Source: DASXRC01 sp036506495
GTDB lineage: Bacteria; Actinomycetota; Actinomycetes; Mycobacteriales; Micromonosporaceae
Direction: 5' to 3'
Length of the DNA stretch: 15,617 nt
Assembly: GCA_036506495.1 (NCBI GenBank)
Contig: DASXRQ010000116.1
Span: forward strand, 1-15,617
The notes under the pieces: generated by a model
The model's database searches: none
What the model saw: only the letters and a program-made list of their open reading frames with translations
What the model was told of the DNA's origin: nothing
Translations under genes and position numbers: made by a program
Shown: piece by piece, positions 6,198 to 12,172 of the stretch
Layout of the letters: every line of letters starts with the position of its first letter
Numbering within the stretch: position 1 is the stretch's first letter

Positions 6198-6763
6198 GCA
6201 GCCCACCGGGGCGCGTGTTGTACGTCATCGTCTGTGGCTCCCCGGTCGCCAGGCATGTCGGCCGCCTCGTGGCGCTCGCCCAGCGGGACGGCTGGGACGT
6301 GTGCGTGATCGCTACGCCCGACGGGCGCAAGTTCGTCGACGTCCCCACGTTGGCGGCGCAGACCGGCCACCCGGTGCGCAGCGTCTACAAGAACCCGGGT
6401 GACCCGGACGTGCTGCCGCCGCCCGATGCGATGATCGTCGCTCCCGCGACCGTCAACACGATCAACAAGTGGGCGGCGGGTATCGCCGACACGCTCCCGC
6501 TGGGGCTGCTCGTCGAGGGGCAGGGCCTGGGCCTGCCGATCGTGGCGGTGCCGTACACGAACTCGGCGATGGTCCGGCACCCGGCGTTCGGCGAGAGCGT
6601 CACGAGGCTGCGCAGTTGGGGCGTGACCGTGCTGTACGGAGACGACGTGGTCAGGCTCCACCCGCCCGGCACCGGCGAGGAGCACCTGCGCCTGTTCCCG
6701 TGGGAGCTGGCCCTCGATGCGCTGCGGGCGCGAGTTCCCGGCGACCACGGCCGTCGGGCGTGA
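6194..6763 (+). CDS. Flavoprotein (PPC-decarboxylase/UbiX-like HFCD fold)
   Basis: A 189-aa predicted FMN-binding protein of the homo-oligomeric flavin-containing Cys decarboxylase fold. The N-terminal VLYVIVCGSPVA (8-19) fits the phosphate-binding loop. The motif APATVNTINKWAAGIADTL corresponds to the flavin-site APATANT...GIADNL pattern of CoaC/EpiD-type proteins. The later catalytic segments typical of true PPC decarboxylases are not evident, so the reaction is unknown. The start is TTG at 6194, sharing two bases with the TGA of the regulator gene, with GGGAG at 6182-6186 spaced 7 nt before it. A GTG at 6215 is an alternative, but it would trim the N-terminus. The coupling implies fixed stoichiometry with the XRE-TPR protein. 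Confidence 0.88.
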   Translation: MSSPPGRVLYVIVCGSPVARHVGRLVALAQRDGWDVCVIATPDGRKFVDVPTLAAQTGHPVRSVYKNPGDPDVLPPPDAMIVAPATVNTINKWAAGIADTLPLGLLVEGQGLGLPIVAVPYTNSAMVRHPAFGESVTRLRSWGVTVLYGDDVVRLHPPGTGEEHLRLFPWELALDALRARVPGDHGRRA

Positions 6764-6826
6764 TCGCGGCCGTCGCGCTGGTAGCGTCGCGGCCGTGAGC
6801 ACAGCCCCCGAGGAGGAGCGCCACCC

Positions 6827-7567
6827 GTGAAGGCCGACCCGGAAGCCCAGCTCCGCCTGCTGGACCTGCAGGCGATCGACACCGCGCTCGCGCAGCTCGG
6901 GCACCGCCGTCGCACCCTGCCGGAGCTGGTCGAGGTGGAGACGCTGGCGCGGCAGTTGACCGGCCTGGACGACGAGCGGGTGCGCGCCCAGGTCGAGGTC
7001 GACGACATCGACCGGGGCATCGCCCGGCTGGAGAAGGACATCGACCAGGTACGCCAGCGCAAGGACAAGGACCAGGGCCGGTTGGACGTCGGCAGTGGCC
7101 CGGCCCGGGAGCTCGAGGCGCTGCAGCACGAGCTGGTGTCCCTCAACCGGCGGCAGTCGGAGCTGGAGGACTCCGAGCTGGAGCTGATGGAGCAGCGCGA
7201 GCAGGCCCAGGGCGTACTCGAAGGCGTCGAGGCGCGGCTCGCGTCGCTGCGCGAGCGGCGCGCGGCGGCCGAGGCACGACGCGACGCGGCGCTCTCCGAC
7301 ATCGCCAAGGATGAGCAGTTCCGCGCCGAGGCCCGCCAGCCGGTGCTCGCCGACCTGCCGGCCGACCTGGTGGCGCTGTACGACCGGATCCGGGAGGCGT
7401 CGGGTGGCATCGGTGCGGCGGCGATCCGCGGCGGCCGGTGCGGCGGCTGCCGCCTCGAGCTGGCCGGCAGCGAGCGTTCCCGGGTCAAGGCGGCACCGCC
7501 GGACGAGGTGCTCCGGTGTGAGGAGTGCGGGCGCATCATGGTCCGCACGGCCGAGTCGGGCCTATGA
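6827..7567 (+). CDS. C4-type zinc-ribbon coiled-coil protein (CT398/Rv2229c-like)
   Basis: A 246-aa protein. Residues about 5-170 are a long charged coiled-coil hairpin with continuous heptad-like Leu/Glu/Arg patterning. The C-terminal part carries a zinc ribbon, with C205-GG-C208 and C231-EE-C234 as the four ligands. Proteins of this type are encoded next to RNase H/phosphatase genes in actinobacteria (Rv2229c beside Rv2228c). Their role is uncertain, with nucleic-acid binding or secretion-linked functions proposed for relatives. The GTG start at 6827 is preceded by AGGAGG 10 nt upstream. Its stop TGA overlaps the next start as ATGA, which indicates coupled translation. Confidence 0.92.
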   Translation: MKADPEAQLRLLDLQAIDTALAQLGHRRRTLPELVEVETLARQLTGLDDERVRAQVEVDDIDRGIARLEKDIDQVRQRKDKDQGRLDVGSGPARELEALQHELVSLNRRQSELEDSELELMEQREQAQGVLEGVEARLASLRERRAAAEARRDAALSDIAKDEQFRAEARQPVLADLPADLVALYDRIREASGGIGAAAIRGGRCGGCRLELAGSERSRVKAAPPDEVLRCEECGRIMVRTAESGL

Positions 7568-8670
7568 GCCGCCGGCTCAGCGTCATCGTCGAGGCCGACG
7601 GCGGCGCCCGGGGCAACCCCGGACCGGCGGGGTACGGCGCGGTCGTCCGCGAGGCCAACACCGGCGAGGTCCTCGCCGAGCGGTCGGAGGCGATCGGCAC
7701 GGCCACGAACAACGTCGCCGAGTACGGCGGCCTGATCGCCGGGCTGTCGGCGGCCGCGGACCTCGGCGCGGTCGAGGTCCACGTGCGGATGGACTCCAAG
7801 CTGGTGATCGAGCAGATGTCCGGCCGCTGGCAGATCAAGCACCCCGGCCTGCGACCGCTCGCGGCGCGGGCCGCCGCCCTGGTGCGCCGGTTTGACTCGG
7901 TCACGTTCTCCTGGGTGCCACGCGAGCGGAACCGGCACGCCGACGCGCTCGCCAACGCCGCGATGGACGCCGCCGCGGGGAAGGCGGCGGCGCCCCGCCC
8001 AAAAGGTGAGCCGGCCGGGCGTCCCTCGTGGACGCCGCCGGCCGGCACCCCGACCCGGATGATTCTGGTACGCCACGGCGAGACGATCCTGACCGCCGAG
8101 CGCCGCTACTCGGGGCGGGGCGACGTGCCGCTCTCCGACCTCGGGCGGGCCCAGGCGTCGGCCACGGCGGCGCGGGTGGCGGACCTCGCCCCGGTGGTCG
8201 CGGCCGTGGTCAGCTCGCCCCTGTCCAGGTGTACGGCGACCGCGGAGGCGATCGCCGCGGCGTGTGGTGGCGCGCCCGTCGTCGTGGAGCCGGACCTCGT
8301 CGAGTGCGATTTCGGCGAGTGGGAGGGGCTGACCTTCGCCGAGGTGAGCACGCGGTGGCCCGCCGAGCTGTCCGCGTGGCTGGAATCCACGGCCGCGGCG
8401 CCGCCGGGCGGGGAGTCGTTCGGAGCGGTCGCCACCCGGGTACGCCGGGCGGTGGCGAAGCTGCGCAGCGCGTACCCGGAATCGATCGTCGTGATCGTCT
8501 CGCACGTGACGCCGATCAAGCTGATCCTGCGCGACGCCCTCGCGGCGGGCGACGCCATGCTGCACCGGCTCTACCTCGACGCGGCCGGGATATCCATCGT
8601 GGACGCCTGGCCGGACGGTGGCGTGGCGGTGCGGACGGTGAACGACACCGCCCACCTGGCTGCCTCTTGA
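7564..8670 (+). CDS. rnhC: Bifunctional RNase H1 / CobC-type acid phosphatase
   Basis: A 368-aa two-domain enzyme like Rv2228c. Residues 1-138 are a type I RNase H that cleaves RNA in RNA:DNA hybrids; the acidic catalytic set is visible as D12 (EADGG), E53 (NNVAEYGG), D77 (RMDSK) and D127 (RHADALAN). A Pro/Ala-rich linker covers about 139-163. Residues 165-368 are a histidine phosphatase of the phosphoglycerate-mutase superfamily: RHGE at 170-173 with catalytic H171, the SSPLSRC motif near 217-223, E247 in the LVECDFGEWEG block, and H314 in SHVTPIK. In mycobacteria the second domain shows alpha-ribazole phosphatase activity, linking it to cobalamin synthesis. The ATG overlaps the stop of the zinc-ribbon gene (ATGA). 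Its own stop overlaps the -35 element of the chitinase promoter. Confidence 0.95.
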   Translation: MSRRLSVIVEADGGARGNPGPAGYGAVVREANTGEVLAERSEAIGTATNNVAEYGGLIAGLSAAADLGAVEVHVRMDSKLVIEQMSGRWQIKHPGLRPLAARAAALVRRFDSVTFSWVPRERNRHADALANAAMDAAAGKAAAPRPKGEPAGRPSWTPPAGTPTRMILVRHGETILTAERRYSGRGDVPLSDLGRAQASATAARVADLAPVVAAVVSSPLSRCTATAEAIAAACGGAPVVVEPDLVECDFGEWEGLTFAEVSTRWPAELSAWLESTAAAPPGGESFGAVATRVRRAVAKLRSAYPESIVVIVSHVTPIKLILRDALAAGDAMLHRLYLDAAGISIVDAWPDGGVAVRTVNDTAHLAAS

Positions 8671-8694
8671 CCCCGCCCCATTAATCGGTAAGTT
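8667..8694 (+). promoter_or_regulatory. Sigma-70-type promoter of the chitinase gene (leaderless)
   Basis: TTGACC (8667-8672) is followed after 16 bp by TAAGTT (8689-8694), and the chitinase ATG begins 8 nt later. This spacing puts the transcription start at or next to the A of the start codon. It also explains why there is no ribosome binding site. The -35 hexamer includes the stop codon of the preceding gene. Confidence 0.6.
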
Positions 8695-8702
8695 TCTTAA
8701 CC
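8687..8702. promoter_or_regulatory. Imperfect inverted repeat over the chitinase -10 and start site
   Basis: GGTAAG-TTT-CTTAACC is an inverted repeat with one base missing from the left arm. It covers the -10 hexamer and ends at the ATG. It looks like a repressor site. It resembles in style the AGGAAAGTTTCCTAA-like elements I recall upstream of secreted hydrolase genes in actinomycetes, but that comparison is from memory. Confidence 0.45.
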
Positions 8703-10049
8703 ATGCGAGCATCCCGTTCCCGCCGGCTCGCCGTGCTCGTGACCGCCCTCGCCGCGACCGTCGCTGTGCTCCCAGCGTCGGCCGCCCAGGCGGGCTCGAC
8801 ATCCGGCCGGCCAGATCGCGTCCGACAGGTCGGCTACTTCACACAATGGGGCATCTATGGCCGGGCGTTCTTCGTCAAGAACCTCGACACGTCCGGGGCG
8901 GCCTCGCGGCTGACCCACATCGACTACGCGTTCGCCAACGTCAGCCAGGACGGCCGGTGCTTCGAGGCCAACATCCCCGGCGAGGGCGACGCCTGGGCGG
9001 ACTACCAGCGTCCGGTGCCCGCCGCGGAGAGCGTCGACGGCGTCGGCGACGCCTGGGGCGAGCCGCTCAACGGCAACTTCGGCCAGCTGCTCAAGCTGAA
9101 GGCCAAGCACCCCAACCTCAAGGTGCTGCTGTCGATCGGCGGCTGGACCTGGTCGACCTACTTCTCCAACGCCGCGACACCGGAGAACCGGGCGGCCTTC
9201 GTGGCGTCCTGCATCGACCTGTTCCTCAAGGGCAACCTGCCGGTGCTCGACGGCGGCAGCGGCGGACCAGGCTCGGCGTACGGCGTCTTCGACGGCATCG
9301 ACCTCGACTGGGAGTGGCCCGGCTCGGAGGGCGAGCCCGGCAACGTCATCCGCCCCGAGGACAAGCAGAACTACACCGCGCTGCTCGCGGAGTTCCGGTC
9401 GCAGCTCGACGCGTACGGCGCCACGGTCGGGCGGCAGTTCGAGCTGTCCGCGTTCCTCCCGGCCGCCCCGGCCACGATGGACGCCGGCTACGAGGGCAAC
9501 AAGATCTTCAACTCGCTCGACTTCGGGACCGTGCAGGGGTACGACTTCCACGGGCCGTGGGAGTCGGTGACCAACCAGCAGTCCGCGCTGCGCCAGCCGG
9601 CCGGCGCGCCCGACAACCCCGACTTCACCGGCGACTACACGATCAAGTCGTGGCTGGCCCGGGGAGCCCCGCGCGACAAGCTCGTGCTGGGCATCCCGTA
9701 CTACGGGCACGGCTGGACCGGGGTCACGGGCGACGGCAACGGGCTCTACAAACCGGCCGCCGGGGCGGCGCCCGCCACATGGGAGCCCGGCTCGGAGGAC
9801 TACAAGGTGCTCGCCACGCTGCCAAGCCAGGGGTACACCCTGTACCGAGACTGGGCGGCCGGCCACGCCTGGCTGTTCAACGGCACAACGTTCTGGACCT
9901 TCGACGACCCGGCGGTCGTGCAGCAGAAGGCTCTATACGTCAAGGCCAACCGGCTCGGCGGCACCATGGTGTGGTCGCTCGACGGCGACGACGCGAACGC
10001 GACGCTGACCAGGACCATCCACTTCGGCCTCTTCGGCGGCAAACCGTAG
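8703..10049 (+). CDS. Secreted GH18 chitinase
   Basis: A 448-aa secreted chitinase hydrolysing beta-1,4 links in chitin with retention. A Sec-type signal peptide is clear: basic n-region RASRSRR, hydrophobic core to about residue 24, and cleavage after AQA (residue 30). The mature part is a single TIM-barrel. It has VGYFTQWG (43-50), SIGGWTWS (144-151), the catalytic DGIDLDWEW (197-205) with E204 as acid/base, VQGYDFHGPW, and the C-terminal MVWSLDGDD strand. No carbohydrate-binding or fibronectin domain is attached, so it is a one-domain enzyme. The ATG has no ribosome binding site, and the upstream promoter spacing suggests a leaderless mRNA. The next in-frame GTG codons would remove the basic signal region, which supports the ATG. 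It is a stand-alone gene, followed by a long palindrome. Confidence 0.95.
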   Translation: MRASRSRRLAVLVTALAATVAVLPASAAQAGSTSGRPDRVRQVGYFTQWGIYGRAFFVKNLDTSGAASRLTHIDYAFANVSQDGRCFEANIPGEGDAWADYQRPVPAAESVDGVGDAWGEPLNGNFGQLLKLKAKHPNLKVLLSIGGWTWSTYFSNAATPENRAAFVASCIDLFLKGNLPVLDGGSGGPGSAYGVFDGIDLDWEWPGSEGEPGNVIRPEDKQNYTALLAEFRSQLDAYGATVGRQFELSAFLPAAPATMDAGYEGNKIFNSLDFGTVQGYDFHGPWESVTNQQSALRQPAGAPDNPDFTGDYTIKSWLARGAPRDKLVLGIPYYGHGWTGVTGDGNGLYKPAAGAAPATWEPGSEDYKVLATLPSQGYTLYRDWAAGHAWLFNGTTFWTFDDPAVVQQKALYVKANRLGGTMVWSLDGDDANATLTRTIHFGLFGGKP

Positions 10050-10066
10050 TCCGATCGACGCAACCC

Positions 10067-10113
10067 TGCACGGTCTGGGGTGTCGGCGGCCCGCCGACAC
10101 CCCAGACCGTGCA
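10067..10113. terminator. 47-bp perfect palindrome downstream of chitinase, probable terminator
   Basis: The left arm (10067-10089) and right arm (10091-10113) are exact reverse complements over 23 bp, with a single C at 10090 in the centre. The arms begin TGCACGGTCTGGGG. It starts 17 bp after the chitinase stop and can fold on either strand. There is no U-tract, which is common for actinomycete terminators. Perfect conservation of such long arms could also mark a mobile palindromic repeat. Confidence 0.7.
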
Positions 10114-10203
10114 AGATTGCGATGACGTTGGTCACGCGGTCGCGCGGGCGTGCACGCCGGCGGAGGCGTTCTCGGAGGTCTCGTAGTCGAGGCCACCGAG
10201 GTC

Positions 10204-10209
10204 TATCCT
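10204..10209 (+). promoter_or_regulatory. Possible -10 element (TATCCT) of the SRPBCC gene
   Basis: TATCCT lies 7 nt before the ATG at 10217, a spacing that would give a leaderless transcript. The gene lacks a well-placed ribosome binding site, which is consistent with this. No convincing -35 is visible 16-18 bp upstream. Confidence 0.3.
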
Positions 10210-10216
10210 CGCCGGC

Positions 10217-10681
10217 ATGGCCGGCACTGATATCCACGCGGAGAAGACGCGGTCGACGTTCCGGATGCAGTGCACGGTATCGACCTACATCAAAGCCCAG
10301 CCGGAGAAGGTCTGGACGTTACTCACCCGGGTCGACGACATGGTGCGCTGGAATTCGACGCTCACCAACATCGAGGGGGACATCGCGCCCGGCGGCACCG
10401 TCAAGATGCAGGTTCCCGAGGCGCCCGGACGGACGTTCACAGTCAAGGTCACGAAGTTCGAGCCCAACCGGGAAATGGTGTGGCGCGAGGGCAATCCGGT
10501 GATGTTCCTCGGCCTCCGGACGTACACGCTGACACCCGACCCGGACGGGGCCGCCACCCGATTCGAGATGTCGGAGGTGTTCTCGGGGGCGATGCTGCCG
10601 ATGATCGCCGGAAGGCTGCCGGACTTCGGACCGATATTCGAGAAGTACGCCGCCGATCTCAAGGCCGAAGCCGAGAAGTAG
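10217..10681 (+). CDS. SRPBCC (START/Bet v1-like) family protein
   Basis: A 154-aa small single-domain protein with the helix-grip fold that holds a hydrophobic ligand in a central cavity. The family start is visible as CTVSTYIKAQPEKVWTLLTR (residues 18-37), followed by DDMVRWNSTLTN, a glycine-proline turn (APGGTVKMQVPE), strands ending in TRFEMSEVFSG, and a long C-terminal helix ending AADLKAEAEK. The ligand is unknown. I kept the ATG at 10217, because a TATCCT box 7 nt upstream would make it leaderless. The ATG at 10265 is the main alternative and would start exactly at the conserved domain. The gene is convergent with the TauE-type permease, with only 5 bp between the stops, and has no obvious partner gene. 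Confidence 0.85.
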   Translation: MAGTDIHAEKTRSTFRMQCTVSTYIKAQPEKVWTLLTRVDDMVRWNSTLTNIEGDIAPGGTVKMQVPEAPGRTFTVKVTKFEPNREMVWREGNPVMFLGLRTYTLTPDPDGAATRFEMSEVFSGAMLPMIAGRLPDFGPIFEKYAADLKAEAEK

Positions 10682-10686
10682 CGACC

Positions 10687-11448
10687 CTAACGGGCGCGGA
10701 TCAGCAGGAGTACGCCGACGACGGTCCCGAACGTCACGATCACCGCGCGGAGCACGCGCTGCGGAAGTCGACGGACGAGCCGCGCGCCGGCGTACCCCCC
10801 GATGAGCGTGGCCGGCGCGAGTATCGCGACGCCGGCCCAGTTCACCGGCCCGAACGCGGCAAAGGCGACGACCGTCACCAGCCCGACCACCAAGGAGATC
10901 ACGTTCTTCAGCGCGGTGACCCGGGCGAGCGTCTCGTCGAGCACCAGGGCGAGCCCGGCGACGAGCATGACCCCGAGCGCGGCGCCGAAGTAGCCGCCGT
11001 ACAGCGCGCCGAGCCCGACCATCGCGTGCAGTGACCCAGCGCGCCGCCGCGGCGTCATCTCGCGGGGGTGGCCGACCAGGCGGCGCAGCCGGTCCTGGAA
11101 CGCGAGCGTCGCGGTCGCCCCCAGCACCAGGAACGGCACGACGAGCTCGAACGCGCGGGCCGGGGTGAGGAGTAGGAGCGCGCAACCCGCCGCGGACCCG
11201 ACGATCGCCGTCGGCGCAACAAGGCGTACGCGATGATGCTGCCCCTCGAGGTCGGCGCGGCTGCCGACGACGCTGGCCAGGTAGCCCGGACAGACGGCGA
11301 TAGAGTTGGTCACGTTCGCCGGCACCGGGGCCATCCCGACCGCCACCAGGGTCGGAAATGTGATCAACGATCCGCCGCCGGCCACCGCGTTGACCGTGCC
11401 CGCGGCGAGTCCGGCGGCGAGGAGCAGGGCCGCCTCGGAGATCTCCAT
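10687..11448 (-). CDS. TauE/SafE family probable sulfite/organosulfonate exporter
   Basis: A 253-aa integral membrane permease with about 7-8 predicted hydrophobic segments. Two family-typical glycine-rich stretches are present: AVAGGGSLITFPTL (22-35) near the N-terminus, and LYGGYFGAALGVMLVAG in the second half, reflecting the internal duplication. Relatives move sulfite, sulfoacetate or other small anions, and the substrate here is not determined. The ATG at 11448 has no ribosome binding site at normal distance. Read on the minus strand, a TAGCCT box sits 8 nt upstream (11457-11462), so a leaderless mRNA is plausible. The promoter region runs into the 70-bp stem-loop at 11474-11543. Confidence 0.88.
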   Translation of the reverse strand: MEISEAALLLAAGLAAGTVNAVAGGGSLITFPTLVAVGMAPVPANVTNSIAVCPGYLASVVGSRADLEGQHHRVRLVAPTAIVGSAAGCALLLLTPARAFELVVPFLVLGATATLAFQDRLRRLVGHPREMTPRRRAGSLHAMVGLGALYGGYFGAALGVMLVAGLALVLDETLARVTALKNVISLVVGLVTVVAFAAFGPVNWAGVAILAPATLIGGYAGARLVRRLPQRVLRAVIVTFGTVVGVLLLIRAR

Positions 11449-11456
11449 CGCGGCTC

Positions 11457-11462
11457 AGGCTA
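11457..11462 (-). promoter_or_regulatory. Possible -10 element (TAGCCT) of the TauE-type gene
   Basis: On the minus strand TAGCCT ends 8 nt before the ATG at 11448, giving a leaderless arrangement. A matching -35 is weak: the nearest TCGACC is only 14 bp upstream. Confidence 0.3.
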
Positions 11463-11473
11463 GTGCTCCTCCA

Positions 11474-11543
11474 CCGGGTCGATCTAGGGCGAATGCTTGT
11501 TAGTTGATCTCCAGCCACCAGAATTCGCCCTAGATCGGCCCGG
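11474..11543. repeat. 70-bp stem-loop element (21-bp arms, 28-nt loop)
   Basis: Arms 11474-11494 and 11523-11543 pair over 21 positions, with one T-G wobble at 11479/11538. The inner 15 bp (CGATCTAGGGCGAAT and its complement) are perfect. The 28-nt loop is AT-richer than the surroundings. The element lies between the TauE-type gene and rnpB. It may be a dispersed palindromic repeat, a structured RNA, or a transcription barrier between the two divergent units. On the minus strand it continues into GGTGGAGGAGCAC. Confidence 0.75.
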
Positions 11544-11549
11544 GGTGCG

Positions 11550-11555
11550 TACGAT
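11550..11555 (+). promoter_or_regulatory. Probable -10 box (TACGAT) of rnpB
   Basis: TACGAT ends 8 nt before the first base of the P1 helix of RNase P RNA, the correct distance for a -10 element driving this RNA. The -35 is not clear; the candidate region lies within the right arm of the stem-loop element. Confidence 0.5.
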
Positions 11556-11563
11556 TGATGGTT

Positions 11564-11992
11564 GCGACGGACGAGTCGACCGGGCGGCCGCGTCGGTGGC
11601 CGGAGGGTCACCGCCGAGGAACGTCCGGACTCCGCAGGGCAGGGTGGTTGCTAACGGCAACCCGGGGCGACCCGCGGGACAGTGCCACAGAAAACAGACC
11701 GCCTCGTCGCCGGCTCGGCCGGTGGCGGGGTAAGGGTGAAACGGTGGAGTAAGAGCCCACCAGCACCCCGGGTGACCGGGGTGGCTCGGTAAACCCCACC
11801 CGGAGCAAGGCCAAGAAGGGCCGCCACCGCCAGGTGCGGCCCGCGCAGGCGATCGAGGGTAGCCCGCCCGATGCCTGCGGGTAGGCCGCTGGAGCCTGTC
11901 GGCGACGGCAGGCCGAGATGGATGGCCGCCGCCCACCGTCGGTCGACGGCGGTGGGTACAGAATCCGGCGTACAGGTCGACTCGTCCGTCGC
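11564..11992 (+). ncRNA. rnpB: RNase P RNA, class A (catalytic subunit)
   Basis: The RNA component of RNase P, which cuts the 5' leader from pre-tRNAs. The universally conserved blocks are all present in order: GAGGAACGTCCGGACTCC near 11617-11634, GGGACAGTGCCACAGAAAAC (11677-11696), GGTAAGGGTGAAACGGTGGA (11729-11748), GAGCAAGGCCAAGAAGGGCC near 11803-11822, and the 3' block ACAGAATCCGGCGTACAGG (11958-11976). The ends are set by helix P1, in which GCGACGGACGAGTCGACC (11564-11581) pairs perfectly with 11975-11992. A length of about 429 nt suits an actinobacterial class A RNA. Open frames crossing this region on either strand are artefacts of its high GC content. I see no clear terminator just after P1. 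Confidence 0.97.
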
Positions 11993-12030
11993 CGACCTGC
12001 CTGTGTCGTGCGGGATTGCTCGTATGGCCC

Positions 12031-12057
12031 TTGACCACAAGGAACGCGTTCTAGCCT
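12031..12057 (+). promoter_or_regulatory. Candidate promoter with internal palindrome upstream of epoxide hydrolase
   Basis: TTGACC (12031-12036) and TAGCCT (12052-12057) are separated by 15 bp, slightly short for a sigma-70 promoter. The spacer ends in a perfect 10-bp palindrome GAACGCGTTC (12042-12051), placed where a TetR-type repressor would bind. It lies about 115 bp upstream of the epoxide hydrolase ATG. Between 12058 and 12172 I see only the untranslated leader and ribosome binding site. Confidence 0.4.
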
Positions 12058-12172
12058 CGGACAGAGGGGCGCGGCGTGGCGGTGCCGAACAGGCACAAGT
12101 CCGGGCAGCCCCTTCGCCCGCGATGCCCCTCGGTCGACCTCCAATGAGCTCAAAACTGGAGAGGAGACCCAC

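Noticed and set aside
6385..8802. 805-aa open frame on the minus strand
   Set aside because: It spans three well-recognised plus-strand genes and their junctions and is Arg/Ser-rich without domains; it is an antisense artefact.
3902..10681. Pairing of the MT0933-type antitoxin with the SRPBCC protein as an Rv0909/Rv0910-like toxin-antitoxin system
   Set aside because: The SRPBCC fold is shared with Rv0910, but the two genes are over 6 kb apart and the SRPBCC protein shows only general fold features, so there is no support for a pair.
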